A DNA stretch of 64,000 nt, taken from NCBI GenBank assembly GCA_019843655.1, contig JACDQD010000006.1:682001-746000 (forward strand), given 5' to 3'. Shown here in pieces: positions 11,813-22,445 of this stretch. The notes under the pieces are model-generated. The model searched no databases. It saw only the letters and a list, made by a program, of their open reading frames with translations, and was not told the origin of the DNA. The DNA is from Lethocerus indicus (taxonomy: Eukaryota; Arthropoda; Insecta; Hemiptera; Belostomatidae). Each line of letters begins with the position of its first letter. The stretch's first letter is position 1. Made by a program: the position numbers and the translations under genes.

Positions 11813-12391
11813 ATGGAGCAATTTTACAACTTGATGTCCGTCTTCAACGTCTCCTCGATGGCCAGACAAAAGACCGAGACCAGGATGGATATTGTATCCT
11901 CTCTGCCACCGGAAATCGCTACAACTATATTCAGGTAGGTCCTTCATTATAATTCCTATAATAGGCTATATTTAAATTACCCCCAAATAATGAAATAGTA
12001 ATTTCAGAATGTTGGACGGCGTTGAGCTGGTATCCTGCACGAGAGTTGATCCCGGCTGGAGGCGGTTGTGCCTCGGCGATCCTCTCCTGAGGCGCAGGAT
12101 ACGCTCGTATCTCAGGATCGAGAAGAAGAACAGGGAAATAAAGGAGAATTTCGTCTCAAGGCCGAAAGGCCTCAAGAAGATAGCGAAATACCTCAAGTGT
12201 ACGTCGAGAAAACACGTCAAACAGGAGAACGGTACGTGGTATAAACACCACATTTCGACACTAATCGATAGCATATTTATAAATTGTTATAAACTGATAT
12301 AAATTCTGTTCCTACAGGAATTGAAATGGTCGGTATCAAAGTGTACCAGTCGAGTCCCGAATCTCCGATCACAAAAGTCCTGAGATTCTGA
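11813..12391 (+). CDS. F-box protein, tandem copy A (three exons)
   Basis: Predicted exons are 11813-11934, 12008-12231 and 12318-12391, all with GT-AG borders, giving 139 residues. Residues about 30-75 form an F-box: SSLPPEIATTIFR, then MLDGVELVSCTRVDPGWRRLC. Known F-box proteins use this segment to bind Skp1 and recruit substrates to a cullin-1 ubiquitin ligase; that role is inferred here. The rest is short and basic (LRIEKKNREIKENF, RPKGLKKIAKYL), with no WD40 or leucine-rich repeats, so the substrate side is unrecognised. The ATG is chosen because it is conserved in copy B (13581) and follows the promoter at a short distance. The C-terminus (IKVYQSSPESPITKVLRF) differs from copy B except for the final LRF. 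Introns are 73 and 86 bp. Confidence 0.85.
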
Positions 12392-12399
12392 ATCGCCAC

Positions 12400-12417
12400 T
12401 GTGCCATTTATGGCACA
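12400..12417 (+). other. Perfect stem-loop in the 3' UTR of F-box gene A
   Basis: TGTGCC-ATTTAT-GGCACA begins 9 bases after the stop codon: a 6-bp stem with a 6-nt loop. It is not conserved at the same place in copy B. It does not match the histone or iron-responsive stem-loop consensus. Confidence 0.5.
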
Positions 12418-12505
12418 ATTTGTTATCTTATTTATAAGCAGATTATATTTATTCTTGTTGTTGACTCTCTCCTCTCTGTTTGGAAGTGTAATATATGGAC
12501 GAAGT

Positions 12506-12511
12506 AATAAA
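12506..12511 (+). promoter_or_regulatory. Poly(A) signal of F-box gene A
   Basis: AATAAA about 115 nt after the stop codon. Confidence 0.6.
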
Positions 12512-12749
12512 TTGGATAGTTTTTGTTAAAGAATTTTTAGTTTTTTTTGTATATTCCTCATTTCCCATACCCCAGTTATTAAACAGACTGTTACAATTCA
12601 TAGATAATAAGAATCACTGCGCATTAAATCATTAATTGATATTATTATTGTAGGATAAAACGATGGGACCGGCGGCTCAATTTCAATTATTATAAAATAC
12701 TCATTGTCATCTACTAATTAATGACACCTGTCGTGCAATCCCGAAAACG

Positions 12750-13490
12750 TGATCCCGGCGGGCTAATCCCACCCTCGGGAGGCAATTACATTTAATTAAA
12801 TTCTAATCCAACATTTAATTTCAGTAATAACGAATAATAATTTTATATAAGATTGACGATCCGTCCTTTGTTACAAATTTCATGGCTGAATATAATGTAA
12901 ATTTAAAGTAAAGACTGAATTGGGAATAATTTCCACATTTCAGAAACAGTATTCCAAACTGTACAATTCACGATGAGAGTACACCGAATCACAGATTAAT
13001 AAAACCATATTTATTGGTATAAAACTGTAATCAGGAATGGGCATGACGAAGATTATCCTTAGTCCTTAAACGGATTAGGGTTTTCTACCTCATTCACTGA
13101 CGTTTTCAGGAGATGTTTGATCAAACAATGGTTAAATAAAACTATAATAAGGAATAATCCACCCATAGCTTAATCCCATTGGGATTATCCGTCTGACTTG
13201 AGATGCGCATCAAAATATGTCATTGGTCCCGTTAATCCTTTAATCCGTATACAGTCATCCTGATGAGCATGATCCTTAGTCCTTAATCTGATTAGGGTTT
13301 TCTATCCCATTGACGTTTACCAGGAGATGTTATTGGTCACGTTAATCCTTTAATACGTATACAGTCATCCTGATGAGCATGATCCTTAGTCCTTAATCGG
13401 ATTAGGGTTTTCTGTATCAATGACGTTTTCAGGAGATGTTATTGGGTCGCGTTAATCCTTTAATCCGTCTACCGTCGTTCTGATTGGTCA
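12750..13490. repeat. ~110-bp repeats and TAATCC cluster between the F-box genes
   Basis: TGATGAGCATGATCCTTAGT recurs at 13261 and 13371 (period 110). Related blocks lie near 13040-13110 and 13220-13250, and the last copy runs into the promoter of gene B. The unit carries GTTAATCCTTTAATCCG and GGATTAGGG. About a dozen TAATCC/GGATTA hexamers occur in 12750-13470. TAATCC is the core bound by K50 homeodomains such as Bicoid, Otd/Otx and Goosecoid. Confidence 0.8.
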
Positions 13491-13500
13491 AGATCTGTAA

Positions 13501-13534
13501 TATAAGCATCAAGTTTACAGTCCCCTAATCATTC
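13501..13534 (+). promoter_or_regulatory. Core promoter of F-box gene B
   Basis: TATAAG at 13501-13506 and TCATTC at 13529-13534, spaced 30 bp. The surrounding bases (GTCAAGATCTGTAATATAAG, ATCAAGTTTACAGTCC) align with the promoter of gene A. Confidence 0.7.
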
Positions 13535-13580
13535 ATAGTTGTGAAATCGTACTCTATCAGTGTCAAATACTAAAAGTGCA

Positions 13581-14216
13581 ATGGAGCAATTTTACAACTT
13601 GATGTCCGTCTTCAACGTGGCCTCAATGGCCCGACAAAAGACCGAGACCAGGATGGACATTTTGTCATCGCTGCCTCCGGAACTCGCTACATCAATATTC
13701 AGGTACGTCCTCCATTATAATTTCTATAATATTATTCCTACAATAGGTGATATTTATTGTAATTGAACTGTTTATTCATCTTTTTCTATTCTATAATTTC
13801 AGAATGTTGGACGGCGTTGATTTGGTATCCTGCATGAGAGTTGACCCCCGCTGGAGGGAATTGTGCCTCAGTGATCCTGTCCTGAGGCGCAGGATACGCT
13901 CATATCTCAGGATCGAGAGGAAGAACAGGGAAATAAAGGAAAACTTCGCCTCAAGGCCGAAAGGCCTCAAGAAGGTGGCTAAGTACCTCAACTGTACATC
14001 GAGACAACACGCTAAGGAATACGGTAAGTTGACATTGATTCTAACCAAATCTATCTATACCCGCTCTATATACTTTTATTCTACTTTACTAATAAAACTT
14101 TATTTTTTTCAGGAATTGAAATGGTCGGACTTAAAAGGCGGATCGCAACTGAAGAATGGCACCAGCCGAGTACAACTCAAGAGACCAACCCCAAAAGGAA
14201 ACTCCTCAGATTTTGA
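13581..14216 (+). CDS. F-box protein, tandem copy B (three exons)
   Basis: Predicted exons are 13581-13702, 13803-14023 and 14113-14216, giving 148 residues. The F-box is SSLPPELATSIFR, then MLDGVDLVSCMRVDPRWREL. Exons 1 and 2 are very similar to copy A and the intron positions and phases are identical, so this is a head-to-tail gene duplication with its promoter. The differences in the F-box are conservative, suggesting both copies are kept as proteins. Exon 3 is longer and mostly different (LKRRIATEEWHQPSTTQET ... NPKRKLLRF). A GTG-initiated extension to 13560 is possible on paper, but the ATG at 13581 is the conserved start. Role: probable Skp1-binding adaptor, substrate unknown. Confidence 0.85.
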
Positions 14217-14308
14217 ATCTGTAATTCCATACTGTTGGATGTTAATACATCACTTGTTATCTAGTTTTAAGTATAATTTATATTCCTGTTAAACATATTT
14301 GACGATAG

Positions 14309-14314
14309 AAATAA
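14309..14314 (+). promoter_or_regulatory. Poly(A) signal of F-box gene B
   Basis: AATAAA about 93 nt after the stop codon. Confidence 0.6.
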
Positions 14315-16070
14315 AAGGATTTCTTTCGACTAAACCGGATTTTTCGTTTTATTTTTTACATCTCCTAGTTGTGTAAAATGCCCAATACTGTATCCTGAAT
14401 CCTCAAAAGATCCTGAAACCTACAATAATTCGACCTAGTATAATTCAGTCGTAGTACAATAAACCGATTATTTCAGTCTATCCCACTTTGATTGTTGCTG
14501 TCTACTATCTAAATATTACTATGGAATAGTATACTATAGTATAGTATACTATAGTATAGATATACTATAGTATATCTAGAATATTCCTAACTTCCTAGCC
14601 TAGTATAATATATTCAAAAGTTTTTAGAAATTTTTTCTTATATCGAAGAACCATCCAAATTAACAAATCCCCTATACTAAGCCTAAAGTCCCAATTTTTG
14701 TCTAAAATCTACATTTCTAGTATATCTAGAATATTCCTAAATCTAGTCCAAACTATATTCCTTAATTCGTGAATAATCGTCGAAATGAAAAATTATTCTA
14801 TTCTCCTCCCTAACTTGATATATTGCCCTCTTAACAATGACATATATTAAAAATTATTTATTCGTGACGAACCGCATATAAATAAGGAATGAGAATCTAT
14901 TTACAGTAAATTTATATTTATAAATATGAATTGATAATACAGTAAACATAAATCCGTTTTATGAAATGAAATTCATAAAATTTATACGGTTAAAATTATG
15001 TATTTCTACTAAACCCGATTTTTCGTTTGTCACATTCTCGATTCTAAATACAAAAAAAATTAATCCTGCAATAATTCTACGAAATAAATTTTATATTTCC
15101 AAAAAACTGTATGTAACCTTTTTACCCCCCATTTTTCTATTTAATAATAATAACTGAAATATTGATATAGCTAATACTGATATATGTATATATTTGCATG
15201 CTAAAAGTCAGTGCAAGATTGCTTTGATGTAGCAATGTACAATACATTAATTACTCTCGTTACGATGAAATATGTTTTTAAATATATATTTTGCAATACA
15301 CGGCCGTTTTGCCGGTCTAGTATCAGTAACGCCGTCATTGATTCCATTGATTCCCTTCAACCGTTCACCCCAAATCCGGATATAATTGGGACAACCTACG
15401 TTTTATTAATAGGTGAAATTAAGCCGAAATAGACTTACTCATGGTACAGTAGTGGTATTGCGGCCTTGATTAGTTGATAAGTTTAAGTTTGGCAATTAAG
15501 TTCAGTAATAAGTTTCTTGCGCCGACGACTAATGAATACGTGTCAATCTATGCGATTAATCCCAGATATAGAATGGTAGAAGGGCGGTTTATTGGCCGTT
15601 CATCGGGGCCCACCCCCGAAATTGATCGGGGCGAAAAATAGATTAGGTCCGTTTCAACCCCCTCAACTGTGGGGCGGGGGGGCGGTTATACCGTAGCGGC
15701 TGTATATGAAGAAATACCTGTATTCCTGTCTATAAATGAACTTAAATACGGCAGAAAGTTTTCAGTTACAGACCGGTGCAACGGAGAAAAAAAAACTAGA
15801 CAAAATCGCTACAAGTGAAATAATTCGGTTAGCCAATTTCCAGACCAGTTCTGAATACAATATAATGGACTAATTGAATCCTACAATATTCAGAATGTAT
15901 AACTGAAATAGGATTACATTGTGTCGACAGGATTTCTCCTGAAGGATCACAACTTGATCCCCACTAATTCAGGACGTACCAAAAGTTCCCTACAGACGCC
16001 TGAAAGGGAATCAAAGCAATTTTTAAAATATTTGTAAAAAATTCTATAGGAATCAACTAGCTTCTGTGGT
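14315..16070. other. Intergenic; palindromic TATACTATAG tract at 14527-14575
   Basis: TATACTATAGTATA recurs several times at 14527-14575, making nested self-complementary sequence. The rest is AT-rich with short open frames lacking support. Confidence 0.5.
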
Positions 16071-16074
16071 GGCC

Positions 16075-16145
16075 ACATTGTTGTAGATTTCGCGTTATTC
16101 TACCGGTTTCGGCCGGCCGCCATCGTCTTCGGTAGCAGTCACTTT
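16075..16145. mobile_element. Foldback element, arm fragment
   Basis: ACCGGTTTCGGCCGGCCGCC and ATCGTCTTCGGTAGCAG are a diverged inner arm. Outer parts are missing. Confidence 0.5.
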
Positions 16146-16611
16146 GGCGACCAAAAATCCCGACCGAAAATATTTCGCTGTTTATTTTTCTTTTTTTTTG
16201 GAAAAAAAATATATCTATATAAATATTCCGGGATATATTCGGCGGATACATCGGAAGATAGCCCCCCCCCCAAAGTCCTTTATTCTATCGCATTTTCGTA
16301 TTTCATTCGGTCCCGCTTATTCCGGTCCGTTTAAGACGAATCTAAGAAAGGGGACAAATCGTCAAAAGGAAAAAAAAAAGTGAAAAAGCGTCTGTATGCG
16401 CCGCCGTTTTAGAATTAATTGAGGGCCTCAACAGGTGCAACGGGAGTTTTTCCCTACGGTCTAAAAGCGCCGGGAAAAAACGGGGGGGAAATTCCACGGC
16501 CGACAATTGGCCAAACTGGGGCCCCGGGGGATCGAACGTCCGTCCGGTTCCGGTCGTGAACTTAAATCGTGAAACGGTTCTCGAGCCAAGAACTATCGCG
16601 ACGATAGACGG

Positions 16612-16901
16612 CATATTCTACAATAGATTTCTCCTCTCGCCGGTTCCGGTTTTTTTCGGCTAGACCGGTTTTTCGGCCGCTCGCCATCTTCAGTAGCGGT
16701 GTGTTTGTTAGTCACTGTCGATGGATGTTTTTCGGGCATTGTCAAAATCTTGTCATTGTTTGTTATTTTTTTTTTTTGGGGGGAAATTTTTGGTTTTCCC
16801 CGGTTGTTGGCAGTGACAGTGCGAACAGGATGCTCCAAAAAAAAAAACTGGTCTAGACCAAAATCAGACCGATCGGAAGAACACGAAATCTACGGTCTAC
16901 A
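16612..16901. mobile_element. Foldback element, diverged
   Basis: Left arm TTTCTCCTCTCGCCGGTTCC ... GCCATCTTCAGTAGCGG is intact. The right side keeps CAGTGACAGTG, TGGTCTAGACC and GAACACGAAATCTACGG but has lost the CTACTGAAG block. Confidence 0.75.
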
Positions 16902-16949
16902 GATAATATAAGTCGGATATGAGCGATTGAACGAAAATAAGAAATATCA

Positions 16950-17126
16950 GGGGGTACCCAAAGGTAATCGACATTTTGACTTTGGAATTCATTTTATTTA
17001 TTTAATCTACTATATATTCACCGATCCACAACTCTCAGCCGTTTTTCCGGAAAAATTTTCGATTTTCCCCCCTCTTGAAGGCCGAAATACACCTTATTAA
17101 AATTGTCGATTACTTTCGGGTACACC
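16950..17126. mobile_element. Short TA-target MITE, copy 1
   Basis: Terminal repeats GGGGTACCCAAAGGTAATCG and, inverted, CGATTACTTTCGGGTACACC. The interior shares TTCCGGAAAAATTTTCGATT and CTTGAAGGCCGAAATACA with copy 2. It is 177 bp, with no coding capacity. The target duplication is not clean here. Confidence 0.85.
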
Positions 17127-17293
17127 TGACACAATTTACAGAATAACCAAAGTAATGTTTAAATTATTGATTGTGCTCAAAGTGTGCGTTATTCATTAGA
17201 GACGGAATGCTACTGGCCGCGGGGAAAAGCCGAAATCGCGATTTTCAGAATGTTCACCTCTCGCTCCCGCCCATAACGTTATTCTAGACATTA

Positions 17294-17500
17294 GGGGGTA
17301 CCCGAAAGTGATCGACATTTCGATTTTTGAATTCTTTTCATTTTGCCATAAAAAGAAACTTTAATTTATTAATCTACTGTCTATTCACGCTGTATTATCG
17401 ACACAACTCTCAGGCCAATTTTCCGGAAAAATTTTCGATTTTCCCCTCTTGAAGGCCGAAATACATCTTATTAAAATTGTCGATTACCCTTTGGTACTCT
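17294..17500. mobile_element. Short TA-target MITE, copy 2
   Basis: Same family as 16950-17126. TA flanks both ends (17292-17293 and 17501-17502), as left by Tc1/mariner-class transposases. Confidence 0.85.
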
Positions 17501-19515
17501 TAATATATAAGCGATGATTCAAAAAAAAAAGGAAAAAATAATTAAAAATTTTGAAAAACGGTATGAGTAAACTGGCAGAAATTGTGAATTCTAAGACAGA
17601 GCGACTGCACCTTTCTATTACCGATATTTTTATTGCTTCAATGAAAACGTACGAGCAATAATTTACGGATAGAAAATTAAAAGAAAACATTTTTTTTTTT
17701 TAAATATTACCCGGATGACTGAGCGTAAATACGGTACAAAAAAAAATCGCAAAAATTGATTACCAAATCCAAAACAATTCCGTCCGCAATTATTACCGAG
17801 TGTAATTATTCAATGTAAACACTCGCCTACGATTTTCCTGTAATTGTGCACTCGACGGAGTTAATTAAATTACACTTGAGTCACGGTCGTATTTTACCGC
17901 AATATTAGATTCAAATTGATCTGAATTAATTGACAATTGCCAACGTACATTTTCACTTTTCGCCTAAACGATTACACTGTTTTAACAGAGGTTTTTTTAA
18001 TTAAAAGTTTCACTTTATACGGTTCTTCCCCCCCCCCCTTCTAACTCTAGAACTGTTAGAAAATATCCGAAAATTGTGTTGATCTCGGGGATTATTCGGT
18101 ATATTCGACTTTCCCCCCGACTTTTCCGCACAACAGGAAAATCTCAATATGTATTCTCGAGACGCGAAGTGAATTTAAGTGATAAAATATACTTTAAAAA
18201 AGGTCAAATAGAAATTGTCGATTAATCACAATTACTACAGCGTACGACGAGTATGATATTTTCAAGAAATGTTTAATTGAAATAATTATAAAATGGTAAT
18301 ATAAAATCACTTATCGTCGTTATCTCTGACAATACGCCCTACAAGTTTTTTTTTTTTTTTTTTATAAAATTTATTTCATTATCAATATTCAATTGGAAAA
18401 ACACCGAAATCTGTACACTTTCTGTACGCTTAATACAGGACCTATAATATGTTTATTTTTTTTTGGTACCGCAGTCAAATAAAACTTCATATTTTCGACC
18501 GGTTACTGTAATCCAGATAATATATTTTCGGAGAGATTTCCCCATTATTGTTATTGGAAGGAAAAGAGAAATTTCTCGACTGGATGTTTTTGGGGGGAAA
18601 TTGGAAAAAAGAGACTGTATTTCCAAAGACAGTAAATAGGACAAAGATTCTCCGCTCCCCATTGTATTGTTATATTTCAAAAAGCGCTTACTTTCCAACC
18701 CCCCCAATAATAACTCCCGGGTTTATTTTCCCGCCCCACCACCGAACTCCCAAATTCAACCGGAGTTCTTTCATTTACTAGACCGGTTTTCCCCGTTTTT
18801 TTTTCGCCTACAGCGGAAATATAGGTCTAGCTCGGGATCTGACCGGAGAAAAGATCTATTGACAATAGGGTAATTAATAGTCTTTTTTGGTAGGGGTAAA
18901 ATTTTGTTGTAGCCCGATGAGGGCGTTCGATAGAGGCGTTGGGAAATAATTTTTTTTGAAAAAAATCGCAACAAAAAACCTTTTTCAAGTTTCACTTATT
19001 CGTCTTAGAGTCAGTTCCGTGAAAATTCGAGTCCACATTCTACGATATCAAATTCAAATTTCAACAACGACTTTACGAAGTCGTCGGAATAAATACAATT
19101 TTAGCCGTTTCCAATACGATATGGTGAATGGACATTTTTAAAATTTTAATTTAATTTCAGAAAAATTCGAATGAATACTAGAAAATAAATTCTGCGAACA
19201 GAATGTTTTCCCGACAATTTTCCAAACCGATTATTTCCCTTATAAATTCGGGCCACTTGGGATAAATATATAGTTGGATCGATTTCAACTTAAAACTTTA
19301 CATATATCTCAATTATATGTCTGGTATTTTCAAGCGATTTACGCCTAAAATATTACAATTCATTTTCGGTTATCTATAGATCTTGTGGGGCCATTTATGT
19401 GGACTATACTTAAAAAATTCAGTTTCAATTCGATTGTCAAACTGGAATTTTCGATTTACGTAAATTTACGGAGTGGAATATCGAGAAATTTAGGCTAGTA
19501 TATAATTTTAATCCA
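17501..19515. other. Intergenic, nothing recognised
   Basis: AT-rich with poly-T and poly-A runs (for example 18347-18363). No supported exon or repeat family. Confidence 0.4.
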
Positions 19516-19517
19516 AA

Positions 19518-19755
19518 CGAGAAGCCGCGTTTCGGCTTTCCGCCACCGTATTCCCGCCGACCCGTCTTTTTTCTATCAATTGATGGACAATATCGATTAT
19601 TCTATTATCTATCCAGAACCGTATCGGAATAACGTTTATTTCAGTCGCGCCTGTACGTTCCGTCAGTGGTCACTTCGTTAGGCCGAATTTCGGCTTTCCG
19701 CCACCACCGGCTGCGTTCAACGCAGTGACGATTATTCTATTGAATGAATTGTGTT
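19518..19755 (+). repeat. Dispersed repeat with TTTCGGCTTTCCGCCACC, copy 1
   Basis: Matches 39773-40025 over most of its length: GAAGCCGC, TTTCGGCTTTCCGCCACC twice, GACAATATCGATTATTC and CGTATCGGAA. The two internal TTTCGGCTTTCCGCCACC blocks lie about 180 bp apart. It encodes nothing recognisable. Confidence 0.75.
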
Positions 19756-19990
19756 CTCTGTCGCGAATTTCACATTACACGCGAGTAAAATTTCGCGCTC
19801 AACGAAAGTGTCGCTCTAGAGTGATTTTTTTTTTTTTTTTTTTTTTATTTTCAGCCTGAACCCTCCGGTATGACGGTCGTGTCTGTTTCTGTTTTTGGGG
19901 TTTTAAGGCGAGACTTGAAACTCACCCGGGGTAGACGACCGTTTCTCTGTTTCTCTCTCTCTCTCTCTGTTTCTACCTCTCTACCTCCAG

Positions 19991-20340
19991 GTATCCCCGA
20001 GCCGTCGAGCCGAAGTGAAAGGGTACACTACTGTACGCGGACACGGACGACGACGACGACGACAACGCTCGACGACAGGGACAACGACTGGGTTCTGTAC
20101 GACCGAGAATGGGAGAACATATCCTGGGGGTTGATTGTGGCGAGTGGGGGTGGGTGGGCCGGTCCAAGCCCTCCGTGCTTGGCTGAAGCCCACTTGTTAC
20201 TGGAGAGACTCCGGGAGCTACGGCCCGACTACCCCCAAATTCAACCCCTCCCCCTTCAACCCCACCCACCCCACCCCTTCAACCCCTCGCCACGTCAACA
20301 GTACTACAGTAAGGCCCGTATCAACCCCCCCACCACACTA
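19991..20340 (+). CDS. Possible exon of an unrecognised protein
   Basis: A CT-rich stretch ends in CTCTCTACCTCCAG at 19990, a strong 3' splice acceptor, and is followed by a GC-rich open frame. The frame reads TTTTTTTLDDRDNDWVLYDR, then EWENISWG, CLAEAHLLLERLRELRPDY and a proline-rich tail. Composition differs sharply from the flanks. No domain is recognised, no donor was fixed, and the low-complexity Thr and Pro runs weaken the case. It may instead be GC-rich noncoding DNA. Confidence 0.25.
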
Positions 20341-20509
20341 CGAACTCACTACAGGTGCGATCGTAGTAACGCTCAACTGGTTATAGTTAATAAAAAAAAA
20401 AAAAAATTAAACTAAGCATTAAGGTATAGAAAATAAATAGAATCCTTCGTGTATCTTCTCCCGGCCACATATATTTATTATTAAATTTTTTCCGTGAAAA
20501 ATAGAAATT

Positions 20510-20960
20510 ATTGGGGGTCATAAACGACGGAAAATCGATATAGAGTGAGGCCTAAATTCGGTAGAATATCGAGTACTACTGAGGCCGGACACTACGAACC
20601 CGCCTACTCAACGCTCAAGTATTTAAAAATAAAAATTTATTAATTTATCGCCGATATATGTGAAATTTTTTAAATGTACAGAGCGAGGCCGGAATTCGAG
20701 AGGACGCGGTATCGAGGCCCGGTAACAGTTTCTACGTCGGGTCTTTATTTATATAATGTATGTATTAATGTGAAAATAGAAATTGTTGGTGTAGCGGGGG
20801 GGGAGGGGGGGGGGAAAGGACGGAAAATGAATATAGAGCGAGGCTGGAATTCGGGAAAACGCGGTATCGAGACCTGGTACAGGTTTTAATTGTTTTACGT
20901 CCATTTATGAATTTTTGCGCATTAATGCGAAATTAGAAAATATTGTTGGTGGTATTTAAA
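20510..20960. repeat. Imperfect tandem repeat of ~170 bp
   Basis: ATAGAGTGAGGCCTAAATTC, GAGCGAGGCCGGAATTCGAG and GAGCGAGGCTGGAATTCGGG mark about three diverged units, each followed by a GTATCGAG block. Confidence 0.6.
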
Positions 20961-21014
20961 ACATAAACGATTTTTAGCCCCCGAATCTGACCATTTTTCA
21001 AGATCACGTTGTTT

Positions 21015-21205
21015 CGTAGCTTAAGTTCTCGGGTTTTTATTGTAAATTTTCCCGACCCGAATAACGTAAAAAACTCAAGATTAATGTACTACAATATTTA
21101 AGTATATATACGTAGAAAGGCCAATGGGCCGGAATGCATGTACGAATCACCATTTGTACATCGTTTTATCGATGTAATATTTGTATTTAAAGAAATAAAA
21201 ATTGT
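21015..21205 (+). repeat. Dispersed repeat, copy 2
   Basis: Counterpart of 1423-1650: TAGCTTAAGTTCTCGGG, ATCGTTTTATCGATGTAA and AAAGAAATAAAAATTG. Small insertions and deletions show that the copies are old. Confidence 0.6.
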
Positions 21206-21777
21206 TTTTCAATAGGCATTTTAGATGGGCAGGGTTATTTTTTTTTTTATTTTAACAAGGATAAATGGCGAAGTCGATGAATATTCAGAGGCTGTAATGG
21301 ATCAATTGAAAGATAATTTACGGTAGGGAGGTCCCAATTTGTTCGTGAAAATACATAGAAGGGCGAAATACAAATTTACTTCTTGTTAAGGGAGGCCCGA
21401 TAAGGGTTAGAGTAGTTAAACACGAAAATACTTTCTAATCAGCAATTAGGAAACAATAATGTGTTGGGGGGCGGTACAAAAATAGAACAACAACGTATTT
21501 ATCTACGACAAATTTTTATTAACATCCAACAAGTCGTACAATCGTAAAAACCCACCGATAAAATTTTATCAAAATATTTGTATTCGCTAAAACATTTCCG
21601 TAAATATAGGGTTAAAATAATGTTTTCATCCATTAAATATTTACACAGTAAAGTGCCTGGAGACAGTAGGAGGACTTTTGTGGAAAATGAACGCAGGATT
21701 AAAAGATACTAAAAAAAAAAATTGTCATGTCGGAAACACAACGTGTTAAAATCACCTATTTGATTAGTCAACAACTA

Positions 21778-21779
<2 letters not shown>

Positions 21780-21840
<61 letters not shown>

Positions 21841-21910
21841 CAGATTTAATCCTGTCCATCCATTTTATTGAATATCCCACCCCCACACACACACACACAC
21901 ACACACACAA
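21780..21910. repeat. (AT)n and (CA)n microsatellites
   Basis: (AT)n at about 21780-21837 and (CA)n at about 21884-21909, both downstream of the nucleotidyltransferase gene. Confidence 0.95.
21864..21869 (-). promoter_or_regulatory. Candidate poly(A) signal of the nucleotidyltransferase gene
   Basis: AATAAA on the minus strand about 180 nt beyond the stop codon at 22048, next to the microsatellites. No closer canonical signal was seen. Confidence 0.35.
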
Positions 21911-22047
21911 GACCTACCTAATTATCGATTTATATTACCCTGCTGTATAAACGCTAATAATTAAGACACCGAATTTAGAATTTTATAAAAAAAAAACCCT
22001 CCCTTAAGACAAAATACGGGGTGGGGGGAGGGGGGGGGCGGGTGGTG

Positions 22048-22445
22048 CTACGAATCGGGCTCGTCGAGACGCCAATTCAGATCCAGCGTCTCCTGGCACA
22101 GTAATTTGAAGTGTTCGAGGAGCGGGGCCCTGACGGCGCGCAGGACGTTGAATTTCAACACGAACGGGTCCAACATTATTATAGGATTTCTCATTTTTAC
22201 CGTGTCCTGCGACGTCCTGTTCTCGAAATAGTTGCGGTAGGCCGGCGGCAATTTCTTGCGCTCGAAATTCAACCGCTGAAGAATGTTGCCCGTCAGCGGG
22301 CTGAGTACGATGTCCTTGGACTGCAGCGTGGCGTAATACCGGAAGAACAATTGGAGCAGCTCGATGGAATCTTTCCGGCACTTTGTCTCCGGGTTGTGCC
22401 GCGATTTGATCAAGTCGACGTCGGAAACGTGCGAAAAGTCCCAGC
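22048..22445 (-). CDS. Exon 5: PAP-associated domain and C-terminus
   Basis: Encodes residues 1240-1371 and the TAG stop. SIELLQLFFRYYATL and NPIIMLDPFVLKFNVLRAV are the PAP-associated signature. After a polypyrimidine-rich acceptor (CTACTTTTCAG) the exon is clearly GC-richer than its flanks. Confidence 0.9.
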
